DNA from: CAZOBJ01 sp964577825
Lineage (GTDB): Bacteria; Planctomycetota; SZUA-567; JAFGNG01
Reading direction: 5' to 3'
DNA length: 44,033 bases
Assembly (NCBI GenBank): GCA_964577825.1
Contig: CAZOBJ010000018.1
Span: 1-44,033 of the forward strand
How positions within the stretch are numbered: the stretch's first letter is position 1; each line of letters begins with the position of its first letter. The notes under the pieces were generated by a model. That model made no database searches. It was not told where the DNA came from and saw nothing but the letters and a program-made list of their open reading frames with translations. Of the stretch, positions 8,196-15,669 are shown piece after piece. A program made the position numbers and the translations under genes.

Positions 8196-8795
8196 TTAGG
8201 CCGAGCGCCTGCGCGAGCTGTCTTCGTAGGGTTCGGCGAGAACCGCGCCCACAAGCTGGTCGACAAACAGGCGCACTTCCTCCGAATCCGGTTGCTCTTC
8301 CAGGGCCAGGTCCGGCCCTCCGTCACAGCCGCCGGCCCCGGCTTGCGCATTCACCGCCCCGATGCGCACGGGCGCCGGGGCCAGGAATCGCTGGATGCGT
8401 TGGCAGACCGGCACAAGGGCTTGTGCGTCCGGCTTCGCCTCCAGGATCACCACCCAGGGCTGGAAGCTCGCCAGCGAGAACCCGAGGTCCAGGTCGGCCT
8501 CGGCCGCTTCCAGCACCGCATGCGGGACCTGGGCACGGATTTCGCGCATGAGCGTACGCCGCAGGCCTGCGTCACTGACGCGCAGCAGCACCCGCGGCTC
8601 GTCCTCGGTGAGGCGGTGCACGGGCAGATCGAACTCGCGCATAAAGTCGCGCAGATGCTCGTGCGGCACCCGAATGTCTCCGCCCGGGGTGCGATAGGTG
8701 CGAAGCGCGCCCCGGCGAATCCAGCGCTTGAGCGTGGACAAGCTCAGTCCGCACAGGCGCGCCGCCTCTCCCGATGTGTAGGCTCGCTTGGCCAC
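8196..8795 (-). CDS. Excisionase-type HTH regulator fused to a degenerate receiver domain
   Basis: 199 residues from a GTG (8795) preceded by AGGAAGGTCGGC; a second GTG at 8819 adds eight residues and cannot be excluded. Residues 6-55 (YTSGEAARLCGLSLSTLKRW, then TPGGDIRVP) form a MerR/excisionase-type HTH. Residues about 66-170 have the beta-alpha pattern of a CheY-like receiver (PRVLLRVSDAGLRRTL, then FQPWVVILEAKPD). At the phosphoacceptor position there is Glu119 instead of Asp, and the usual acidic pair is reduced to one Asp. It lies 25 bases upstream of the ATPase gene and is a good candidate for the local regulator of exopolysaccharide export. Confidence 0.75.
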   Translation of the reverse strand: MAKRAYTSGEAARLCGLSLSTLKRWIRRGALRTYRTPGGDIRVPHEHLRDFMREFDLPVHRLTEDEPRVLLRVSDAGLRRTLMREIRAQVPHAVLEAAEADLDLGFSLASFQPWVVILEAKPDAQALVPVCQRIQRFLAPAPVRIGAVNAQAGAGGCDGGPDLALEEQPDSEEVRLFVDQLVGAVLAEPYEDSSRRRSA

Positions 8796-8956
8796 GCCGA
8801 CCTTCCTATGCTTAGGCACAGTCCTGCCTTGCCGGGCGCGCACACAGCCCCCGGACCGTTGGGGATATCGTCTTTGTGAAAACCCCGATTGAGCCTTTTC
8901 CCCGGCCCGGGCGCCCCGCGCGGCTGCGCGGCGTGGCCGGTTCGGGCAACCCGACC

Positions 8957-10966
8957 CTACCGGCCTGCCACCGATGCCAGGGGCATGCGCAACGGAGCCT
9001 GCGCGGCGTGCCGGGCCGCGTACGCGGCCTGCCAGGTGAGCCACTCTTCGGGCTCGGTGCTCGCCTCGCCCCGGTCCAGGGCCACCCGCAGCTCGCGCAG
9101 GGCCTGCTGTGCGAACCCGGGCAGGGACGCGTCCGGTGGCGGCCGGGTCTCGTCCAGAGCGCGCACGAGCAGACGGGTCGCCTCGCGGGCGCCCCGGTCG
9201 TCGGGCCGGGCCACGATGTCGCCCAGAGCCTGGTAGGCCGCGCACACCACCCGGTACTCGGCCTGACGGCCGAGCAGGCTGGCCGCATGCCCCCGATACA
9301 CCGCGAGCTCGCCGAGCGCGCCCGCGGCCTCGCGTCCCCCGATGCGGCCCAGGGCATGGCAGATCTCCACGCGCAGATCCGCGTCCGTCTGCGCGCGCAG
9401 GGCCTGCTCCGCGAGCAACCCCACGGCTTCGGGCACGCGCGCCGCGCCCAGAGCCGCGTACACCCACCGCCGGGCCGACACGTCCAGGCCATCCTCGGCC
9501 GCCAGGGCTCGGCTCAGCTCGTAGGCGGCCTGCACGGCGGCTCGGCAGTCGTCCTGCTCCTGCCGACGGCGCGACCGCTGCGCATCGTCCACCGGACGCC
9601 AGACTCGATGCCGGTGCAGGAACCTGGGATAGGCCGCTTCCACGAGCCGCCGGTTCAGATGGGCAAGGCGCACGCGCGAGAGCTCGTCCCCTCCGGCGGG
9701 CTGCTCGACGAGAGCCTGCATCTGCGCGCCCGCCGCCTGGACGAGCTCCGGCGCGCGGTCCGCGAGATCCGGCAGGGCCAGCAGGTCGTTGAGCGCATCG
9801 AGCACCGCGTCCTTGAGAGAGTCCTCGCCCTTGCCATATTCAGCCCTTGCCTGCGCACGGATCACGGGCGGCAGCCGCTCCCACAAGAGCGCGTCCAGGG
9901 GCCCGGGCGGGCCCTCCGCCTCGGGGTCGAGTGCGTGCATGAATCCGTGGTAGTCGAGCACGTCCGCCTCGCCGAACCACGGGCCGGTGAGGACTTCTTC
10001 GTCCTCGGCCCAGCGCACGTGCGCGAACTCGGCGAGTGCGGCAAGCGTGCGCAGCGCGATCGTCCGGGCCTGGGGCCGCTCGCACATCCCGAGCTCGGAG
10101 AGCTGGTCGGTCGTCTCGAACACGCCCAGATCCGCGATCAGGCGCGCGGCCAGGTCCTGGACCGCCCGCACGAACGCCAGGTCCGAGAGGCGCGCCTCGG
10201 GCCGCGTACGGTCCCAGGCGGCCCGGACCTCGGCGGGCCGGTCCGGCAGGTCCTCGCGCCACAGCCGCGCCACGATCCGGCGGGCCTGGGAGGCATAGTT
10301 CTTGTCATCCAGCCCCTGGATCGCGGTGCCTACCGGATCGAGCTGGTCGGCAAGCGCATGGGCCACGGCCCGCCGTCGGCGCAGCGTCTCCGTGTCCGCG
10401 CCCCTGCCCCGCCTCGCGTCGAACGGGCGCCGACGCAGGAGAGCCCGCATCTCTTCCGTGACACGGTACCCCTCCTCTTCGAACAGGTCCACGACGCGCG
10501 TCCGATCCGCCTCGTCCACCGCGAAGCACGGCAGCGCCCGCAGCATGCTCACGCGCACGTCCAGCACCGGCTCGTAGGGGAGCGCGCTGGTGATAGCCGA
10601 AAGCAGGCCCTCGTCCCCGATGCGCGACATGGCCTCCACCGCGCCCTGGCGGATCTGCGGGTTGTCCAGGCCCAGCCCGCGCATGAGCTCCTCGCGCACG
10701 AGCCCGGACGCCTCGCCCTGCGCCATGGAGACGAGTTCGGCCACGGCCTTGCGCCGCATGGGATAGGGGTGGTCGAGGGCGCTCATGAGCTCGCCGACGC
10801 GCGTGCGCTCCTCGTATCTGAGGTCCTGCTGCCACCGGTCGCCCACCTCCACGGCACCGGCGCCTGCCTCGAGCGTGGCCCATGCCAGCAGACACAAGCC
10901 CAGGGCTAGACTGACCGGCCGCCGCCGGGGTTTCTCTGCGCGCTTTTCTATAGCCGGTCGCGCCAT
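8957..10966 (-). CDS. Exported HEAT-repeat-like protein
   Basis: 669 residues from the ATG at 10966, preceded by GAGGGAACC; the longer frame upstream is Arg-rich and non-coding in character. Residues about 10-40 form a signal peptide or N-terminal anchor (SLALGLCLLAWATLEAGAGA). The rest is alpha-helical with repeated helical pairs, such as HPYPMRRKAVAELVSMAQ, NPQIRQGAVEAMSRIGDEG and LRVEICHALGRIGGREAAG, typical of HEAT/PBS-lyase-like repeats near both ends. The middle is helical but not clearly repetitive. No enzyme motif is visible. It is probably a periplasmic scaffold. It is followed, after about 160 bases, by the exopolysaccharide genes on the same strand; a shared role is only suggested by position. 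Confidence 0.72.
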   Translation of the reverse strand: MARPAIEKRAEKPRRRPVSLALGLCLLAWATLEAGAGAVEVGDRWQQDLRYEERTRVGELMSALDHPYPMRRKAVAELVSMAQGEASGLVREELMRGLGLDNPQIRQGAVEAMSRIGDEGLLSAITSALPYEPVLDVRVSMLRALPCFAVDEADRTRVVDLFEEEGYRVTEEMRALLRRRPFDARRGRGADTETLRRRRAVAHALADQLDPVGTAIQGLDDKNYASQARRIVARLWREDLPDRPAEVRAAWDRTRPEARLSDLAFVRAVQDLAARLIADLGVFETTDQLSELGMCERPQARTIALRTLAALAEFAHVRWAEDEEVLTGPWFGEADVLDYHGFMHALDPEAEGPPGPLDALLWERLPPVIRAQARAEYGKGEDSLKDAVLDALNDLLALPDLADRAPELVQAAGAQMQALVEQPAGGDELSRVRLAHLNRRLVEAAYPRFLHRHRVWRPVDDAQRSRRRQEQDDCRAAVQAAYELSRALAAEDGLDVSARRWVYAALGAARVPEAVGLLAEQALRAQTDADLRVEICHALGRIGGREAAGALGELAVYRGHAASLLGRQAEYRVVCAAYQALGDIVARPDDRGAREATRLLVRALDETRPPPDASLPGFAQQALRELRVALDRGEASTEPEEWLTWQAAYAARHAAQAPLRMPLASVAGR

Positions 10967-11100
10967 CCTGTGGTTCCCTCTGTCCGCTCGGGCCGCGGTC
11001 CGATCGGATCGTCCGCTGCGGCCGCACGCACGTTCTGCGCGTCTATTAGGAATGATCGGCGCTGGCCCCGCAGGACTCAAGAGCCGAACCGGGCGCACGA

Positions 11101-11766
11101 TCAGGCCTTGCGCCCGCGGCCGTGGCGAATGATGTCGCCCTTGAAGGTGTAGATGACGTCCTCCGCGATGTTGGTGGCGTGGTCCGCCACCCGCTCGAGC
11201 CCCCGGGACACGGACAGGAAATCGAGCAGGCTCTCAACCTCCTCGGGACGCTCCTTGATGCCGTCCTCCACCCGGGCGAAGGCTTGTCGGCGAATCGCGT
11301 CCACCTCGTCGTCGGCTGCGCAAACGGACCGGGCCAGGTCGGAATCCTGCCGCACCAGCGCGTCGAGCGACTGCTTGAGCATGTCGCGGCTGCGGGTGGT
11401 CATGTCCACGAAGTCGAAGGGGAACTCGATGGGCGCGCGCCCGGCCAGGTCGATGGCGCGCTCGGCCACGTGCACAGCAAGGTCGCCGATCCGTTCGAGG
11501 TCGTTGTTGATCTTCAGGATCGCGATGATAATGCGCAGGTCGCCCGCCACGGGCTGGTGCAGAGACAGAACCTTGAGGCAGTCCTCTTCGAGCTCCACCT
11601 CCATCTCGTCGATCCGGCGGTCGCCGCGGATGATCTCGTCGGCGACGGCGATGTCTCGGTCCAGGATCGCCTTCACCGACTTGTGCAGGGCATCCTCGAC
11701 CAACCCCCCGAGCACGAGCATCTTGCGCTTCAGGTCTTCGATGTCTCGGAACAGGTGCTTGGCCAC
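11101..11766 (-). CDS. phoU: Phosphate-signalling regulator PhoU
   Basis: 221 residues from a GTG (11766) with an ideal ribosome site (GGGAGGGCGGC). It is the normal two-bundle PhoU: the first half carries INNDLERIGDLAVHVAE and the second LERVADHATNIAEDV, the paired metal-binding E/D-x3-D motifs of the family. PhoU normally couples the Pst phosphate transporter to the PhoR kinase and dampens Pho-regulon activity. Neither pst nor phoR lies in this window. It is divergent from the Fur-family gene across 276 bases. That space holds a perfect TATAAT and a phased array of TTGC repeats, suggesting response-regulator control. Confidence 0.93.
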   Translation of the reverse strand: MAKHLFRDIEDLKRKMLVLGGLVEDALHKSVKAILDRDIAVADEIIRGDRRIDEMEVELEEDCLKVLSLHQPVAGDLRIIIAILKINNDLERIGDLAVHVAERAIDLAGRAPIEFPFDFVDMTTRSRDMLKQSLDALVRQDSDLARSVCAADDEVDAIRRQAFARVEDGIKERPEEVESLLDFLSVSRGLERVADHATNIAEDVIYTFKGDIIRHGRGRKA

Positions 11767-11846
11767 GCCGCCCTCCCTGTGATGGCCTGCGCGGCGACGG
11801 TGCACCGATCGCGCCCGGCCGCACCGTCCGCCCAGGTCCATATCTC

Positions 11847-11901
11847 ATTATACGCAACCAAGGAGCAAACGCAGGCAAAACACAGGCAATCTCCCACGCA
11901 A
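11847..11901 (-). promoter_or_regulatory. phoU promoter with five helically phased TTGC direct repeats
   Basis: On the minus strand TATAAT occupies 11852-11847. Upstream of it, TTGC occurs at 11857-11854, 11868-11865, 11878-11875, 11889-11886 and 11901-11898, a spacing of 11, 10, 11 and 12 bases. Flanks are partly conserved (TTGCCTGTGTT, TTGCCTGCGT). No good -35 hexamer lies at the usual distance. Direct repeats with an 11-base period next to a -10 element are the arrangement of PhoB/PhoP-type binding sites in other bacteria, so this is proposed as a Pho-box array. The motif itself does not match the Escherichia coli consensus. Confidence 0.55.
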
Positions 11902-11971
11902 CAATGCGCGCGGACCCGCGGGGCGACGCGCCGACATGCGCGGGCGGGCGGCCCAGGAACGGACCCAGGCC

Positions 11972-12001
11972 TTGACCCGGGGCCGTGGCGCATGCCATAT
12001 T
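11972..12001 (+). promoter_or_regulatory. Promoter of the Fur-family gene
   Basis: TTGACC (11972-11977) and CATATT (11996-12001) are separated by 18 bases, about 40 bases upstream of the ATG at 12043. It is moderate in quality. No clear Fur box overlaps it. Confidence 0.45.
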
Positions 12002-12042
12002 CGGTCGGTTTGCGAGCCCGTGGCCGCGCCCGGAGAGCACCC

Positions 12043-12537
12043 ATGGCCAGACGACCGTCCGCGCCCAAGTCGGACCAGGCTGAACGCCTGCGCGGCGCGT
12101 GGCAGGCCTTCGCGGCGTTCCTGCACCGTCGCGGCGACCGGGTGACGCGCGCGCGCCGCACCGTGTTCGAGGCGGTGATGGCCCGCCACGACCACTTCCG
12201 CGCCGACGAGCTGGCCCGGGACCTGCGCCAGGGCCCGCGGCGGGTCAGCCGCGGCACGGTCTATCGCACGCTCTCGCTCATGGAGCAGGCCGGCCTTGTG
12301 CGCACCGTACGCGACGAGGACCTCCACCGCCACTACGAGCACACGATCGGCCGCCACACGCACGACCACATGATCTGCACGCGGTGCGGCGCGTTCGTCG
12401 AGTTCACCGATCCCGCCCTGCCCGCCCGGCTCGACCGGCAGTGCCGCCGCCAGGGGTTCGTGCGCACCCACCACCGCCTGGCCGTGTACGGCCTGTGCCG
12501 CGCCTGCGCGGGCCGAGCCTCGCGAGGACGGCGCTGA
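12043..12537 (+). CDS. Fur-family metal-responsive transcriptional regulator
   Basis: 164 residues from an ATG preceded by GGAGAGCACCC. The N-terminal winged helix includes VTRARRTVFEAVMARHDHF and VSRGTVYRTLSLMEQAGLV. The dimer/metal domain has the His-rich signature HTHDHMICTRC (Cys112, Cys115) and a second CRAC pair (Cys152, Cys155), so both structural zinc cysteine pairs are present. Members are Fur, Zur, PerR or Mur; the sequence alone does not decide which metal is sensed. It is divergent from phoU and lies 43 bases upstream of the promoter of the first MATE gene. A much longer open frame upstream of the ATG is a GC-driven artefact. Confidence 0.9.
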   Translation: MARRPSAPKSDQAERLRGAWQAFAAFLHRRGDRVTRARRTVFEAVMARHDHFRADELARDLRQGPRRVSRGTVYRTLSLMEQAGLVRTVRDEDLHRHYEHTIGRHTHDHMICTRCGAFVEFTDPALPARLDRQCRRQGFVRTHHRLAVYGLCRACAGRASRGRR

Positions 12538-12580
12538 ACTCGGCCAGCACGGGGGCATCTTCCCATTTTTGCGGCGAACG

Positions 12581-12608
12581 TTGACTTGCCGGGTCCGCCC
12601 CGTAGAAT
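12581..12608 (+). promoter_or_regulatory. Promoter of first MATE gene, predicted leaderless
   Basis: TTGACT (12581-12586), a 16-base spacer and TAGAAT (12603-12608) are followed after only six bases by the ATG at 12615. Transcription normally starts six to eight bases after the -10 element, so the mRNA should begin at or next to the start codon. No ribosome site is present. Confidence 0.65.
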
Positions 12609-12614
12609 GCCGCA

Positions 12615-14039
12615 ATGCATCTGATTCGGCGACTCATCCATCGGCCGCGGCCGGACCTGACCACCGGCCCATTGTGGCGGGGCATCCTGGCCATGGCCCT
12701 GCCCATCATGGGCTCGAACATCCTGTTCTCCCTCCAGATTCTGGTGGACATGTTCTTCGTGGGCAAGCTCGGCCCCGGGGCCGTCGCCTCCGTGGGCATG
12801 GCCCGCACGGTCCACTGGGTGCTGATGACCTTCATCGTGGGCGTCCAAACGGCCACCGTGGCCATGGTCTCGCGCGCGGTGGGCGCGGGCAACGCGCGCC
12901 GGGCAAGCCACGTGGCCGGACAGGTGGTCGTGGTCGCGGTTCTCTTCGGCCTGGCGGTGGCGCCCCTGGGCGTGATCTTCAGCGAGCAGGCCCTGCGGAT
13001 CTTCGGTGCCGAGGCCGAGGTGGTCGATCTGGCCAACGGGTACCTGCGCATCGCCTTCGGCGGGATCTTTTTCCTGGTCGCCATGTTCCTGGTCACCGGC
13101 ATCTTCCAGGGTGCGGGCGACGCGGTGACCCCTTTGTTGCTTGGGATCGGCATCACGATCGTGAACATGACGCTCAACCCGATCCTGATCTTCGGGCTGC
13201 TGGGCATGCCCGCCCTAGGCGTGCGCGGCTCGGCCTTGGCCACGGTCATCGCGCAGGGGAGCATGGCTCTGGTGGCCTTGGGCCTGCTCATCCGAGGCCG
13301 AAGCGGGGTGAAGCTGCACCTGCGCGACCTCGCGCCGCGCGTGCCGACCCTGTGGCGCATGTTTGTAATCGGCGTCCCCGGCAGCGTGAACATGTCGCTG
13401 CGCGCGCTCCTGAACATGGTGCTCATGGCGATTGTCACCCGGTTCGGCACCGTGGTCCTGGCCGCGTACGCCGTGGGGCTGCAGGTGCGCATGACCGGGC
13501 TCCTGCCCATCTTCGGGTTCGCGGCCGCGACCTCGACCACCGTGGGCCAGAACCTGGGCGCGCGCCAGGAGCACCGCGCCGTCATGAGCGGCTGGACCGG
13601 CACGGGCATGGCGGTGGCCCTAACCGCGTGCGTGGCCACGGCCCTGTTCCTGTTCGGCGGGCCGGTGACCGCGGTGTTCAACGACGCGCCCGCGGTGGTG
13701 GCCGCGGGCGCGCACTTCCTGCGCATCACGGCCCTGTCCCTGGCGGCCGCGCCGATCTCGATCGTGCTCAGCCGGGCGATGAACGGCGCCGGGGACACGA
13801 CTTCGCCGCTCTTGATCAGCCTGTTCTGCCTGTGGGCGGTGCAGGTCCCGGCCGCGGCGCTGCTCTCCGGCATCGAGAAGCTCTGGGGCCTGGCCGTGCC
13901 GTTCCGTCAGGCCCTGGGCGACGCGCTCGTGTTCGACGAGAGCGGCGTCTGGTACGCCATGGTGCTCGCCTCGGTGCTCCAGGCCATCATCAGCTCCGCG
14001 TGGTACGCCACGGGCCGGTGGAAGCACAGGCAGGTGTAG
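12615..14039 (+). CDS. MATE-family multidrug/cation efflux transporter, copy 1
   Basis: 474 residues with about twelve hydrophobic helices and the two-bundle MATE layout. Typical pieces are MALPIMGSNILFSLQILVDM at the first helix, AASVGMAR-like loops, and FGFAAATSTTVGQNLGAR, a motif common in the family's second bundle. It should be an inner-membrane Na+- or H+-coupled exporter; the substrate is unknown. The start is supported by the second copy, which keeps the same N-terminal region (HLIRRLIHRP against DLIRRLIHRP). There is no Shine-Dalgarno sequence, consistent with leaderless translation. The next gene is a close tandem paralogue. Confidence 0.92.
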   Translation: MHLIRRLIHRPRPDLTTGPLWRGILAMALPIMGSNILFSLQILVDMFFVGKLGPGAVASVGMARTVHWVLMTFIVGVQTATVAMVSRAVGAGNARRASHVAGQVVVVAVLFGLAVAPLGVIFSEQALRIFGAEAEVVDLANGYLRIAFGGIFFLVAMFLVTGIFQGAGDAVTPLLLGIGITIVNMTLNPILIFGLLGMPALGVRGSALATVIAQGSMALVALGLLIRGRSGVKLHLRDLAPRVPTLWRMFVIGVPGSVNMSLRALLNMVLMAIVTRFGTVVLAAYAVGLQVRMTGLLPIFGFAAATSTTVGQNLGARQEHRAVMSGWTGTGMAVALTACVATALFLFGGPVTAVFNDAPAVVAAGAHFLRITALSLAAAPISIVLSRAMNGAGDTTSPLLISLFCLWAVQVPAAALLSGIEKLWGLAVPFRQALGDALVFDESGVWYAMVLASVLQAIISSAWYATGRWKHRQV

Positions 14040-14153
14040 GCCGGCCTCCTCTCGAGGCCCAGTGGGCTGCGGCCATCCGGCTTCCCGGCCGCGAGGCCCA
14101 CGCACACCAGATGTCGCCGCGCCAGGGCCGAACCCGAGATTTTGCAACGCGCA

Positions 14154-14181
14154 TTGACTCGCCGGGGCCGGGCCGTAGAAT
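14154..14181 (+). promoter_or_regulatory. Promoter of second MATE gene, predicted leaderless
   Basis: TTGACT (14154-14159), a 16-base spacer and TAGAAT (14176-14181) are followed after six bases by the ATG at 14188. Hexamers, spacer length and the GCCGCA preceding the ATG are identical to those of the first copy, so the promoter was duplicated with the gene and has been kept. Confidence 0.65.
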
Positions 14182-14187
14182 GCCGCA

Positions 14188-15618
14188 ATGGACTTGATCC
14201 GGCGACTCATCCACCGCCCGCAGCCCAACCTCCTCTCCGGCCCCCTGTGGCGGGGCATCCTGGTGTTGGCCCTGCCGGTCATCGGGGCGCAGATCCTCCA
14301 GTCCGCCCAGTTCCTGGTGGACATGTTCTTCGTGGGCAAGCTGGAAAACGGCGCCCAGGCCGTGGCCGCCATCGGCATGTCCCGCAGGATTCACTGGGTG
14401 GTGATGACCCTGCTGATAGGCACGCAGGCGGCCGCGGTGGCCGTGGTTTCCCGCGCGATCGGCGCGCGCGACACGCGCCGGGCCAGCCACGTGGCCGGCC
14501 AGGTGATGGTGCTCGCGATCCTCTTCAGCCTGGTGGTCACGCCCCTGGGCGTGATCTTCAGCGACGAGGCCCTGCAGGTCTTTGGCGCCGAGGAAGAGGT
14601 CGTGAACATGGCCGTCGGATACCTGCGCATCATCTTCGGCGGCATCTTCGGCTTGATCACCATGATCCTGCTCACCGCCGTGTTCCACGGCACGGGCGAC
14701 ACCATCACGCCGCTCTTGCTCGGGATCGGCACCACCATCGTGAACCTGACGCTCAACCCGATCCTGATCTTCGGGCTGCTGGGCATGCCCGCACTGGGCG
14801 TGCGCGGCTCGGGCGTGGCCACGATCATCGCGGCGGGCAGCATGTCCGTGGTGGCCTTCGTCCTGTTCCTCCGCGGACGCAGCGGGGTGAAGCTGCATCT
14901 GCGCGACTTCGTGCCGCGCGTGCCGACCCTGTGGCGCCTGCTCGTCATCGGGGTGCCCGCCAGCATGAACACCAGCCTTCTCGCGGTCATGCAAATGATG
15001 CTCATGGCGATCATCACCAAATTCGGCACCGTGGTCCTGGCCGCGTACGCGGTGGGATCCCAGGTGCGCATGACCGGGATGCTGCCCATCTTCGGGTTCG
15101 CGGCCGCGACTTCCACGACCGTGGGCCAGAACCTGGGCGCGCACCAGGAGCAACGCGCGATGCGAAGCGGATGGACCGGCATGGGCATGGCCCTGGCCGG
15201 GAGCTTTGTCATGGCGACGATCATGTTCCTGTTCGGCGGGCAGCTCACCGCGATCTTCAACGACGATCCCGAGGTCGTGGCCGCGGGCGCGCACTTCCTG
15301 GGCGTGACGGCCCTGGCCATGGCCATCGCGCCCGTGTTCGGGGTGCTGGGCCGCGCGATGAGCGGCGCCGGGGACACCACCTCGCCCCTCTTGATCAACC
15401 TGTGTTGCCGGTGGGGGATCCAGATTCCGGTGGCGATCCTGCTCTCGGGCATTCACGAGCTGTGGGGCGTGGCCATCCCCTTCCGCGAGGCCCTGGGCGA
15501 TCGGCTGGTGTTCGACGAGAGCGGCATCTGGTACGCCACGGTCCTGGCCGCGGTTCTCCAGTCGGTCATCGTCATGGCGTGGTACACCACCGGCCGCTGG
15601 AAGCACAGGAAGGTGTAG
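14188..15618 (+). CDS. MATE-family multidrug/cation efflux transporter, copy 2
   Basis: 476 residues, a close paralogue of the gene just upstream, collinear over its whole length with many identical stretches (for example LNPILIFGLLGMPALGVRGS and FGFAAATSTTVGQNLGA). Twelve predicted helices and the MATE family fold are expected. Differences are scattered through helices and loops, so substrates may have diverged. It is separated from copy 1 by about 150 bases holding a GGCCTC/GAGGCC hairpin (14043-14059) without a U-run, then its own promoter. No ribosome site precedes the ATG. It converges on the DapA-like gene. Confidence 0.92.
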   Translation: MDLIRRLIHRPQPNLLSGPLWRGILVLALPVIGAQILQSAQFLVDMFFVGKLENGAQAVAAIGMSRRIHWVVMTLLIGTQAAAVAVVSRAIGARDTRRASHVAGQVMVLAILFSLVVTPLGVIFSDEALQVFGAEEEVVNMAVGYLRIIFGGIFGLITMILLTAVFHGTGDTITPLLLGIGTTIVNLTLNPILIFGLLGMPALGVRGSGVATIIAAGSMSVVAFVLFLRGRSGVKLHLRDFVPRVPTLWRLLVIGVPASMNTSLLAVMQMMLMAIITKFGTVVLAAYAVGSQVRMTGMLPIFGFAAATSTTVGQNLGAHQEQRAMRSGWTGMGMALAGSFVMATIMFLFGGQLTAIFNDDPEVVAAGAHFLGVTALAMAIAPVFGVLGRAMSGAGDTTSPLLINLCCRWGIQIPVAILLSGIHELWGVAIPFREALGDRLVFDESGIWYATVLAAVLQSVIVMAWYTTGRWKHRKV

Positions 15619-15669
15619 AACGCGGGCGCGAGCGCGGCGATGCGGTCTGAAATCCGTCCGCCCCTCCCC

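Noticed and set aside
8876..10909. A 677-codon plus-strand frame opposite the HEAT-like gene
   Set aside because: The composition is non-protein-like and there is no ribosome site; the minus-strand gene has signal peptide and repeats.
11122..12042. N-terminal extension of the Fur-family gene covering the phoU antisense strand
   Set aside because: The Fur fold starts after the ATG at 12043, which has a ribosome site and a promoter just upstream.
14043..14059. GGCCTC/GAGGCC hairpin after the first MATE gene as a terminator
   Set aside because: There is no T-run after the stem, so intrinsic termination is not supported.
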